A stretch of 64,000 nucleotides of DNA, taken from Bacteroides oleiciplenus YIT 12058 (GTDB lineage Bacteria; Bacteroidota; Bacteroidia; Bacteroidales; Bacteroidaceae). The notes beneath the pieces are model-generated. The model worked only from the letters and a program-made list of their open reading frames with translations, did not search any database and was not told where the DNA came from. The stretch is from the NCBI RefSeq assembly GCF_000315485.1, contig NZ_JH992945.1, positions 358,567 through 422,566 on the forward strand. Reading direction: 5' to 3'. Shown here piece by piece: positions 54,899 through 62,173 of the stretch (position 1 is its first letter; the number at the start of each line of letters is the position of its first letter). The translations under genes were made by a program, and so were the position numbers.

Positions 54899-56004
54899 AT
54901 CCACCTTATTATAAATATCGTATGGACAACTATTGAACATATCTATTTGTCTTCCATTAGTACAATAAATCAAATCTGTTTTACGACCAATAAGATTAGA
55001 AAGCCCCATCAAAATACCATCTTTCACTTCTCCAAGCATTGCAGCATCACCAATATCATATCGTATCATTGGCATTGCATAATTAGTGAAATCCGTAACA
55101 ACAATCCGACCAAGTTCTCCTGGCATAACTGGTTCTGAACTATTGAACTTCAGAACTTCAATGATACAGTTAGATCTATTAAGAGTAATCTCCGTTCCTG
55201 GCTGATTAATTTCAGATTGCCCCAATACTCCATTCTCTTCATTTGCATATTGTGAAACAACATTACAATACATTTTTTCATGTAACTTTCTTAAAGTACT
55301 ATCCAACATCACCTCTCCCCCCAATATAAAAGTTGGATGGTTAATGTATTCCAAACCGTTTTCTATAGCATAAGTTGTAATTGTATCTATTGGTGTACAA
55401 TAACCACGTATAACTTTTGCACCACTATCATTGAAAGCCCCAATTATTCTATTTATTTTTTCTTCATTAAGATTTGTATTGTCAATATAAGTAATGTTTA
55501 AGTCCTTCCTATAAAAGATTTCTTTATCGCCACCATAATAATGAGCAAGAGCTCTCATATGACACATAGGTTCAAAAGAATGGAACCCAACTAATTCATT
55601 TCCAAACTTGATTGTAGCAATACGTCGTGTACGACATCTTGTATCCTGCGGTAATGAAAATGGAGTCCCTGTTGAACCACTTGTTGATTGAATGTGAAGC
55701 TTTCCGTGTTGATTAGGAATCGATTCTTTAGAAGCAAGAAAATCTGTTGGATTTGCTCTAATCAATTGCTTGTCTATAATAGGAAAATCTTGCAGATTAA
55801 TTGAACCAACCCTTTTATAGAAAGGAACATTATGAATGGCGAAATCAATGAAGCCAGAAAGACGTTGTTGACGAATTTTTTCACCTCCAACAGGATTATT
55901 ATAGATGTACTCAATTTCCTTGAAATCATTCCACATATGTGAGCCTTGAATAAAATCCTTCATCCAAAACTTTTTACGCATATACTGTTCTTTTATGCTC
56001 ATAG

Positions 56005-56961
56005 TCAACAACTATTTATTGTTCGTATTATATAATTCATATCTTCCCCACCATAGCGTTGGTCTATTGGTAAAGGAATGATTTCATCCACCATTTGATA
56101 ATCTAAATCATTGGGTGAACACCACTTTTTCACATTATCCCAATAAGAAGCAACAAAAATGCCATTCAGAATGAGACGTTTTCTCAAATTTGTATTTTTA
56201 GTCCAATATGGATAAACCATCAACGGTAGATTCTTCATCGGAAGTTTTAGCATATTTAATTCTCCCAAGCTTTCATCCAGTATGTTTACATTATTAATAC
56301 GCGCTTGACGGATAATATCAAAGTCAAGATTACGAAGAAGACGTTTAGTCAAGTCAGACATAACTTTAATCGGTTGATTTCTACTCATTCTCGCTATAGC
56401 CCTTGCCTCTTCCAAAGCAGTGTTTGCATTTTTTTCATATCTGACAAAAGCGTGGGGTAACCGATCATAAGTTTCATCTTTCTCCTTTATCAATAAACGT
56501 TCCTCTTTATGAGTATAAGTAATAGAACCAGAAGTAACACCAACAAACTTGTGAGGTGTGAAGAAAATATTCATTCCTTTCTGAGGCTCATAGAAAAAAG
56601 CTTGTGCGCTATCAACTATAAGTTGATACCCATACTTTGAATATAAATAATCTGTATACTTGCCTTTTAGACCATAGTAATTCGTATATATTAAGTACTC
56701 GTTCTCTTGAAGTTCAATATCTTCAGCTATTTCTAAATTAGAGTTGACATGATAATACTGATACATTAAACCTAACACGTTGATAGGTTGCATAACAGTA
56801 TGACAAGTATAATACGGAATGTAAACCTTTGATATATTCCCTATTATTCTAAAAATATACTCTAAAGCATTACGCCCTGTGTTTAAGAGAACTCCGTCAC
56901 AATGGGGAAAAGCCCTATCATATTGTAACTCAAATTCAAAATAACCGCCTATTTCTTTCAT
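56005..56961 (-). CDS. PLP-dependent aminotransferase-fold enzyme (DegT-like, divergent)
   Basis: 318 residues, shorter than usual DegT proteins (about 370). Fold signs: LLNTGRNALEYIF, IPYYTCHTV, Asp117 in LIVDSAQAFFYEP and likely PLP Lys138 in FFTPHKFVGV. It probably forms or uses an amino sugar or acts on an amino acid intermediate. Two bases separate its stop from the ATG of the broken CapK-like gene, and its start overlaps the end of the ATP-grasp gene by 4 bp, so these genes are tightly coupled. Confidence 0.75.
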   Translation of the reverse strand: MKEIGGYFEFELQYDRAFPHCDGVLLNTGRNALEYIFRIIGNISKVYIPYYTCHTVMQPINVLGLMYQYYHVNSNLEIAEDIELQENEYLIYTNYYGLKGKYTDYLYSKYGYQLIVDSAQAFFYEPQKGMNIFFTPHKFVGVTSGSITYTHKEERLLIKEKDETYDRLPHAFVRYEKNANTALEEARAIARMSRNQPIKVMSDLTKRLLRNLDFDIIRQARINNVNILDESLGELNMLKLPMKNLPLMVYPYWTKNTNLRKRLILNGIFVASYWDNVKKWCSPNDLDYQMVDEIIPLPIDQRYGGEDMNYIIRTINSC

Positions 56962-58181
56962 TGTAACTTAACTTTAATAAATTCATCTTTGCGGTCACAA
57001 AATTCGTTCATTTGCTCTACGGTGTTAAAATGGAAAAAGACTATACCAAGAGCTTTACCTGCCCCATCAAAAGAGCTCACTTCATCACCATTTTTCTTAT
57101 AGATGCACTTTCGATAGATGAACGGTTCGAGTTCTGGAGAAAATTCTATTCCAGCAAATTTTCCATCTTTGTAACAATGAAGCACATAGTGCATGAAGCA
57201 GCCTGGCTTCTCCTTAAAATTCAATTTAGGAACTTCCCCCATTGCTACAGCAATGTTTGCCTTCACAAGGTCAACACCAAAAACATCACTAAGCTGAATA
57301 GGAATCATGTTGCCACCAGCCCGTGGACCAAGTTCAAGAAAATGAGGCTGATCTTCTTTATCAAGAATCAGTTCTATGTTCATCTCACCAAATTGAATAT
57401 TAAGAAGGCCAATAAGTCTCTGTAGCTCTTGGTGTAAAACATTGTGCTGATATTCAGTCAATGCACATGGCTTCCTTTTCCCAATAGGAATAAGTCCACA
57501 ACCATCGTAATCACGAAAACAATCCATTTCTCCATAGAGCACAATCTTCCCACTAACTACAAAAATGTCACCACCGATTACGAATGGATAGCCACGCTCA
57601 ATAAATTCCTCAACAATAAGAATTTTATTACGGCTATAATTATCAGCGTAAGCAATTGCATTTGCAAAAATTTCATCAATATCAACATCAAATTTAGAGT
57701 CTATTTTTGTCACTCCCTTTGAACCTGACGAATCAGTAGGCTTAATGATTATTGGAAAATGAAAAGTACTAATGTTTTTTTTGAATTCCTCAATATTTAT
57801 ATCAGGTGAAAAATTGTAGTGTTGTGGACAAGCAAAACCGTTCTCCTTTAAGAAGTTGCGAAAGAGGTGTTTCACACCTAGAATTGCAACAGACTTACTT
57901 GGATTAGTCGGTAAACCCAACTCCTCTGCAACAATAGCAGCTGAAAATGCTGCTGGATCAGAAGCATAAGCAAGAATACCATTCACCTGTTCCGTTTTTG
58001 CAATATCATAGACTGCAGCAATATCAGTTGTACTTTTCTGATAAAACTTATCAGCTACATATTGTCCGGGATTGTCTGGCAAATAATCACAAAGGACAGT
58101 ATAGTAACCCATCTCTTTAGCTGTTTCTATAGCAACAACTTGTTGAGCGGAACCACCTAATAACAAAATTTTTTTCACCAT
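56958..58181 (-). CDS. ATP-grasp ligase, second copy type
   Basis: 407 residues from ATG 58181 (MVKKILLLGGSAQQVVAIETAKEMGY). Pre-ATP-grasp Rossmann domain, then FPIIIKPTDSSGSKGV (ATP-binding), ILIVEEFIERGYPF and HFLELGPRAGGNMIP with the Mg-binding Glu and Arg. Related to carbamoyl-phosphate-synthase-like and amino-acid ligases. Only distantly similar to the ATP-grasp gene at 52271, so it is not a recent duplicate. Probably activates a carboxylate for amide bonding in capsule decoration. Confidence 0.82.
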   Translation of the reverse strand: MVKKILLLGGSAQQVVAIETAKEMGYYTVLCDYLPDNPGQYVADKFYQKSTTDIAAVYDIAKTEQVNGILAYASDPAAFSAAIVAEELGLPTNPSKSVAILGVKHLFRNFLKENGFACPQHYNFSPDINIEEFKKNISTFHFPIIIKPTDSSGSKGVTKIDSKFDVDIDEIFANAIAYADNYSRNKILIVEEFIERGYPFVIGGDIFVVSGKIVLYGEMDCFRDYDGCGLIPIGKRKPCALTEYQHNVLHQELQRLIGLLNIQFGEMNIELILDKEDQPHFLELGPRAGGNMIPIQLSDVFGVDLVKANIAVAMGEVPKLNFKEKPGCFMHYVLHCYKDGKFAGIEFSPELEPFIYRKCIYKKNGDEVSSFDGAGKALGIVFFHFNTVEQMNEFCDRKDEFIKVKLQ

Positions 58182-58196
58182 AATCCTAATAAACAC

Positions 58197-59306
58197 CTAT
58201 TTAAGAACGCATTGTAATATTTTAGTTATTTCTTTTCTACTCAATCCGCAATACATTGGCAAACAAATCACACTATCCGCCACCTCATGCGCGACCGGCA
58301 AATTAGCAGGATTAGCCGATTCCAACCCTCTATAAGTAGAAAACTCACTTATCAAAGGATAAAAATACCTGCGTCCCAAAACATTCCGTTCTTTCATCTT
58401 GAAATAAAGTTCGTCACGCGTCATGCCATATTTCTCAGCATCCACGAATATCGGAAAGTAGGAATAATTATGACGGACCCCTGGCATATCTTCCATAAAT
58501 TTAATGCCATCCACGTTCGCCAACGCTTCGCGATATTTGACAGCTACCTGCCTACGGGTTTCAATCGCCACATCCACCAGCTTCAAGTTCAACAGTCCGT
58601 AAGCGGCACGCACTTCATCCATCTTACCATTGATACCGGGAGCAACAATAGTTGTCTCACCGGCAAAACCGAAATTTTTCAAATAATCAATACGTTGTTT
58701 GGCTTTTTCATCCTGACATATTAAAGCTCCTCCTTCAATGGTGTTGTAGACCTTCGTAGCATGAAAGCTCAATGTGGACATATCGCCCTCATTTAAAATA
58801 GACCTACCGTTTATTTCCACGCCAAAGGCATGAGCAGCATCATAAATCACCTTTAAGCCATACTTATCAGCAATTTCCTGAATACGTTCCGTATCACAAG
58901 GCTTGCCATAGACATGCACAGGCATGATAGCCGTGGTTTTAGGAGTAATAGCGGATTCTATCTTTTCAGGATCAATATTGCAAGTCACCGGATCAATATC
59001 CACAAATACAGGTTTGATGCCATTCCACCACAAAGAGTGAGTAGTAGCGACAAAACTGTAAGGAGTTGTAATCACTTCACCTGTGATACGCAATGCCTGC
59101 AAAGCACACATCAGAGGCAACGTACCATTAGTGAATAGACTGATATAAGGTACTTTCAAATATTCACATAAAGCCTTCTCTAACTCCTGATGATAATGAC
59201 CGTTATTGGTCAACCACTTGCGATTCCATATATCCTGCAAGTAAGGGATGAAATCGTCCAGTGAAGGGAGTAATGGGGAAGTAACCGTAATTACTTTATT
59301 TTCCAT
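58197..59306 (-). CDS. DegT/DnrJ/EryC1/StrS sugar aminotransferase
   Basis: 369 residues. N-terminal ITVTSPLLPSLDDFIPYL and WLTNNGHYHQELE; FTNGTLPLMCAL; VHVYGKPCDTERI; Asp in VIYDAAHAFG and PLP Lys185 in FHATKVYNTIEGG. Resembles the VioA/FdtB/WecE group that makes 4-amino- or 3-amino-6-deoxysugars on dTDP. First biosynthetic gene after the regulators and the muramidase remnant. Confidence 0.88.
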   Translation of the reverse strand: MENKVITVTSPLLPSLDDFIPYLQDIWNRKWLTNNGHYHQELEKALCEYLKVPYISLFTNGTLPLMCALQALRITGEVITTPYSFVATTHSLWWNGIKPVFVDIDPVTCNIDPEKIESAITPKTTAIMPVHVYGKPCDTERIQEIADKYGLKVIYDAAHAFGVEINGRSILNEGDMSTLSFHATKVYNTIEGGALICQDEKAKQRIDYLKNFGFAGETTIVAPGINGKMDEVRAAYGLLNLKLVDVAIETRRQVAVKYREALANVDGIKFMEDMPGVRHNYSYFPIFVDAEKYGMTRDELYFKMKERNVLGRRYFYPLISEFSTYRGLESANPANLPVAHEVADSVICLPMYCGLSRKEITKILQCVLK

Positions 59307-59358
59307 TTTACTACAATAAATATATTTTTGATTTTCTACTCGCGTTTAAGTGCAATTT

Positions 59359-59736
59359 CTAATATGCCGCCTCTAACTTCACATCATACCTATTCTACGC
59401 ATAAGCCGGACCATTATAGCATTTAGCAAACGCTCCCCAATCTTTAGATTGCAAAACACGGAACATCGGAGGATTACTTTTGATGAAGTTCGCGAAAAGA
59501 AGCAGGTTGCTTGTATTCGCTTTCACACATGCTCTGTCTAAACTCTTTACGCTTGCCTCACCGAAAACCGCATAATTGAAGCCCATTATCTGAAACATAT
59601 CCCAACTGGCAAAGGCATCAGTTGCCTCCCTGTTGATTTTATGAACCTGCTCCAAACACTTATACTCGCGGATACCGCCTTTATAATATTGTTTAGTCCA
59701 TTTGGGATAAAACTTTGAATATTCAGTTGTACCTTT
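59359..59736 (-). pseudogene. N-acetylmuramidase (DUF3380-like) remnant
   Basis: An open frame without its own start (59736 down to 59395), reading KWTKQYYKGGIREYKCLEQV, ASWDMFQIMGFNYAVFG, FANFIKSN and CYNGPAYA. This matches the C-terminal part of the N-acetylmuramidase family. A TAG at 59395-59397 replaces an expected CAG codon; after it the frame continues NRYDVKLEAAY to a natural stop at 59359. The N-terminal catalytic part is missing. A decayed phage- or locus-associated lysozyme gene between upxZ and the first biosynthetic gene. Confidence 0.75.
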
Positions 59737-59768
59737 TCAACTATGCACACGCACATAATATGCACTGA

Positions 59769-60257
59769 CTAATCTTCTATATATTCCCAAGGATAGGGAT
59801 TGTCAATCATATTCTGGAACTCAGCAATAGCTTCCTGTTGCTCTGAAGTGAGCAATGCTGAATCCCAAGAAGCGATGATTGTACGACCTTCGTCAGCCAA
59901 AGGCTCATCGAACACTTCGCCATAGCAGGCAGTGAGCAGACGAAGTTTCAAAAGTGAAGCGGGAAGAGCATCAAGTATATCCCAACAACGATCTAAGACT
60001 TCCTGAACATGTTGCGACTTCTCACCGTGGTCAATGAAAGAGGCATTGTAACCCATCAATAGTGCAAGACAAACATTCGCCTGTTCTTCAATGGTAGCCC
60101 CCTTGGCACCGGAATCATACAAGGCAGTGGTTAGGCAGTAGACTTCACCGTTACGACGGGACAGGTCATCGCTATAAATGGGGTTCCCGTCAACACCTAA
60201 ATACATCAACTCGTGCGCTGCACGCTGAAGAGCAGCTGTTTCTGCAGAAAGAGACAT
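59769..60257 (-). CDS. upxZ: UpxZ family inhibitor of capsule antiterminators
   Basis: 162 residues. N-terminal AETAALQRAAHELMYLGVDGNPIYSDDLSRRNGEVYCLTTALYDSG is the recognisable UpxZ opening. In B. fragilis, UpxZ proteins block the UpxY antiterminators of other capsule loci, so that one capsule dominates. It is second in the operon, after upxY, as usual. It would be silent while the promoter is OFF. Confidence 0.88.
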   Translation of the reverse strand: MSLSAETAALQRAAHELMYLGVDGNPIYSDDLSRRNGEVYCLTTALYDSGAKGATIEEQANVCLALLMGYNASFIDHGEKSQHVQEVLDRCWDILDALPASLLKLRLLTACYGEVFDEPLADEGRTIIASWDSALLTSEQQEAIAEFQNMIDNPYPWEYIED

Positions 60258-60290
60258 AATTATTTTAATTTATGATTTCAGATTTATGAT

Positions 60291-60332
60291 TTATCAACTG
60301 TCAACAATCAATCATTGATTATCAACTGTCAA
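60291..60332. repeat. 14-bp direct repeat between upxY and upxZ
   Basis: TTATCAACTGTCAA occurs at 60291-60304 and again at 60319-60332, with an ATCAATCATTGAT dyad between them. A small element in the intercistronic gap; role unknown. Confidence 0.6.
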
Positions 60333-60881
60333 TTATTTGATTACTTCAATTAGGTTCGGATGGATGGTAGCCATGGCAACAGCGATAACACCTTGTATAG
60401 CAATGACCACACGGCGGTCACGCGAACCTTTCACTTTCAAGAAGATACCTTCCTGACCCTCGAAGTCACCACCCGTAATGCGAACTTTGGTACCTTTCGA
60501 TAAATTCAGTTCATCAGGTTGGAAGTATAGAAGATGGTCGCTATAACTTCCGGCTACAGCAATGAAACGCTGCATCTCATTGTCGGGGATAATAATCTTC
60601 TGTCCGCTACGGGTATCGGTGATGTACTGCAGGTAAGCTACCTGAGACTTGATACGCTTCAACTCGGAAGGGCGAGCATGGACAAAAAGCAGATTGTGAA
60701 CGACCGGAACCAAAACACGGATTTTTTTTCCTTTCTTGATGCTTATCTTGTATTGCATAGGGACGAAGCAGCCCAAATTTTCTTTCTCTAGTAGACGCAT
60801 AGCATCGGGCTCTCTACGGTATGTAGCACGCATGGCATACCAGATTTCAGACTCTTTTTCAGTATCTTTTTCCGCTTCCAT
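60333..60881 (-). CDS. upxY: UpxY family transcription antiterminator (NusG-like)
   Basis: 182 residues. NusG N-terminal domain (IWYAMRATYRREPDAMRLLEKENLGCFVPM) and C-terminal KOW domain (GTKVRITGGDFEGQEGIFLKVKGSRDRRVVIAIQG). UpxY proteins bind RNA polymerase reading their own capsule leader and prevent early termination. First gene of the capsule operon, with a leader of about 200 nt upstream on the minus strand. Confidence 0.93.
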   Translation of the reverse strand: MEAEKDTEKESEIWYAMRATYRREPDAMRLLEKENLGCFVPMQYKISIKKGKKIRVLVPVVHNLLFVHARPSELKRIKSQVAYLQYITDTRSGQKIIIPDNEMQRFIAVAGSYSDHLLYFQPDELNLSKGTKVRITGGDFEGQEGIFLKVKGSRDRRVVIAIQGVIAVAMATIHPNLIEVIK

Positions 60882-61085
60882 TCGATGAGTATTTCAGAAA
60901 AGGGTGTTCCTTCGGGGCTTTGAACTCCCAGAATACACTTGAAATTCAATCACTTGCGAACACTTTATGTAGAATACGGCAAGCTTCGTGCTCCTCTTGC
61001 CTATTGACTTTCCGTAGCTGTTCATTACCTTAATCATATTGCAGGTAAATAGCTATAAACGATAGGATTACAAGGAAAAAGTGCC
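60882..61085 (-). promoter_or_regulatory. upxY leader region
   Basis: About 200 bp without a gene between the upxY start and the invertible segment. In the ON orientation the promoter would make an RNA leader of about 220 nt here, the expected site for UpxY-dependent antitermination. I see no strong simple hairpin, so the control signal is not resolved. Confidence 0.55.
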
Positions 61086-61307
61086 TTTTAATCGTTCGTC
61101 TTTTGTGCACACCCTGAGCCTACATTTGCCCTAAGATTCTTTCAATAAAAAAGCAGGTGTAAAATCACAATTTTATTTCAGATATAACTCATTATGAATT
61201 AGTAATATATGACACTTTTAAGAAAATAAATCGATTTTATTTATCAGAATATTTTGTTGTTTCATTTCAGCAAACTATCTTTGTGCACATTAAACGAACG
61301 ATTAAAA
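61086..61307. promoter_or_regulatory. Invertible capsule promoter flanked by 26-bp inverted repeats
   Basis: The arms at 61086-61111 and 61282-61307 are inverted copies with 23 of 26 bases identical, including TTTTAATCGTTCGT and TGTGCACA. Inside, TTTG at 61253-61256, 19 bp, TATCTTTG at 61276-61283 is an exact consensus promoter on the plus strand; TACATTTG at 61121-61128 is another plus-strand -7. No TAnnTTTG lies on the minus strand. The promoter therefore faces away from upxY: OFF. Inversion would place the -7 at about 61110-61117 on the minus strand. The CGTTCGT core resembles the repeats of Mpi-type capsule switches as I recall them. Confidence 0.88.
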
Positions 61308-61489
61308 AACACCCCATATTTAACACAATTTTCATTGACAGCATTTTCATTTCATCGCTCTACTCGTCGATTTCATCATCATTGTAACCTTATCCCGTCA
61401 ACCTCACAAAAGCGCATTTCCTTTTATAATAATGTGCCCGCACATACATACGCACAGGCGCGTATTTCCCTACTTTTTCTTTAGACCTT

Positions 61490-61554
61490 GTTACACACAT
61501 TTTATTAGTAATAGGGGGTAGCCCCTCTACCCTATTTACACATTCGTGTGTAAC
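61490..61554. repeat. Nested inverted repeat downstream of the switch
   Basis: Outer arms GTTACACAC (61490-61498) and GTGTGTAAC (61546-61554) enclose an inner hairpin AATAGGGGGTAG / CTACCCTATT (about 61509-61535). It could terminate or process plus-strand RNA made by the capsule promoter in its OFF orientation. Otherwise 61308-61616 is AT-rich and shows no gene. Confidence 0.6.
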
Positions 61555-61616
61555 ACATAACATCAGAAATATCCATTTTTATATACGGAAATAGTACGCA
61601 TTATAATTATAATCGT

Positions 61617-61624
61617 TAATTTTG
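61617..61624 (+). promoter_or_regulatory. -7 element before the small gene at 61696
   Basis: TAATTTTG, a perfect -7, but without a recognisable -33. Confidence 0.4.
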
Positions 61625-61695
61625 CTTTCAAATGCTAACTAACAATAAATTACTAACTTTTAAAATTGTGGTTTTATGAATAAAAAAACACAATC

Positions 61696-62055
61696 TTGAG
61701 TATTGAACTCATAAAAGAGGATGCTTATGACATCCAGATCGAGAGAGAAGAAAACAGGATCAACATCCTGTTAGTTGAAAATGAAGCAGTTGACGAGCGC
61801 ATAATCGTCAAAGCCTGCGAAAGGGAAGACTTCCTGACCCCATGGGTACAGAAGCTTATCGGGCAAAAAAAGGAGATAGGACTGAAAGGAACCACACACC
61901 TGGCAAGATTGCTAAACCGAAGTGTAGCGTTCGAAAAAGGAAAAAATGAAAAAGGATTCATATCCCCAAAAAGCCTTAATAGTGAAATCATTAAGCTGAG
62001 AAAAACACTACTGAATGAAGGAAAGGAAAACAGGAAAAAGAAGAAACTGAGATAG
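61696..62055 (+). CDS. Small basic protein of unknown function, possibly frameshifted at its start
   Basis: About 119 residues from a TTG codon: SIELIKEDAYDIQIEREENRINILLVENEAVDERI..., ending in a Lys/Arg-rich tail (NRKKKKLR). No domain recognised. An ATG at 61677 reads MNKKTQS then a stop in another frame. One extra A in the seven-A run after it would join ATG 61677 to this frame. So the true start may be 61677 with a homopolymer frameshift, or the TTG may be used. It precedes the VirE-like gene, a common neighbour of capsule loci. Confidence 0.55.
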   Translation: MSIELIKEDAYDIQIEREENRINILLVENEAVDERIIVKACEREDFLTPWVQKLIGQKKEIGLKGTTHLARLLNRSVAFEKGKNEKGFISPKSLNSEIIKLRKTLLNEGKENRKKKKLR

Positions 62056-62082
62056 ATCCGAACGTTTCTGCAAAATTGTGGT

Positions 62083-62115
62083 AATTGCGCCTTTTTCGGG
62101 TGAAAAGGCGCAATT
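62083..62115. terminator. Hairpin after the small gene
   Basis: AATTGCGCCTTTTTC at 62082-62096 pairs with GAAAAGGCGCAATT ending at 62115. No long T-run follows, so termination would be weak. Confidence 0.5.
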
Positions 62116-62173
62116 ATATTTAAAATATTATTCATTCTTTTGCGCCGCCATAAGGCAGACTAAAACAAAAGAA

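Larger units (their letters stand above)
53809..54905 (+). mobile_element. IS30-family insertion sequence, about 1.1 kb
   Basis: One transposase gene between imperfect terminal repeats. The inner part is strong (ATAAATGCAACA on both sides, with GATTCAA outside it), while the outermost bases match poorly. Target duplication TTA is present at 53806-53808 and 54906-54908; boundaries were chosen because they restore the interrupted gene in frame. Size and 3-bp duplication suit the IS4351-like branch of IS30. It is oriented against the capsule operon. Confidence 0.8.
53583..56002 (-). pseudogene. CapK/phenylacetate-CoA-ligase-like gene split by an IS30 element
   Basis: The 5' part (ATG 56002 to 54906) encodes an adenylate-forming enzyme: STSGSTGTPFSLP loop, YANEENGVLGQ and YDIGDAAML with GRKTDLI. 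The 3' part (53808-53583) encodes its C-terminal domain ending NEIPVLQSGKRRC, with the catalytic Lys. Removing 53809-54905 and one TTA copy (TAA on the gene strand) rejoins them in frame to 439 residues, typical of CapK proteins, reading DIYNNPDVNQ across the junction. As it stands the protein ends within the IS and lacks the C-terminal domain, so it is probably inactive. Confidence 0.85.
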
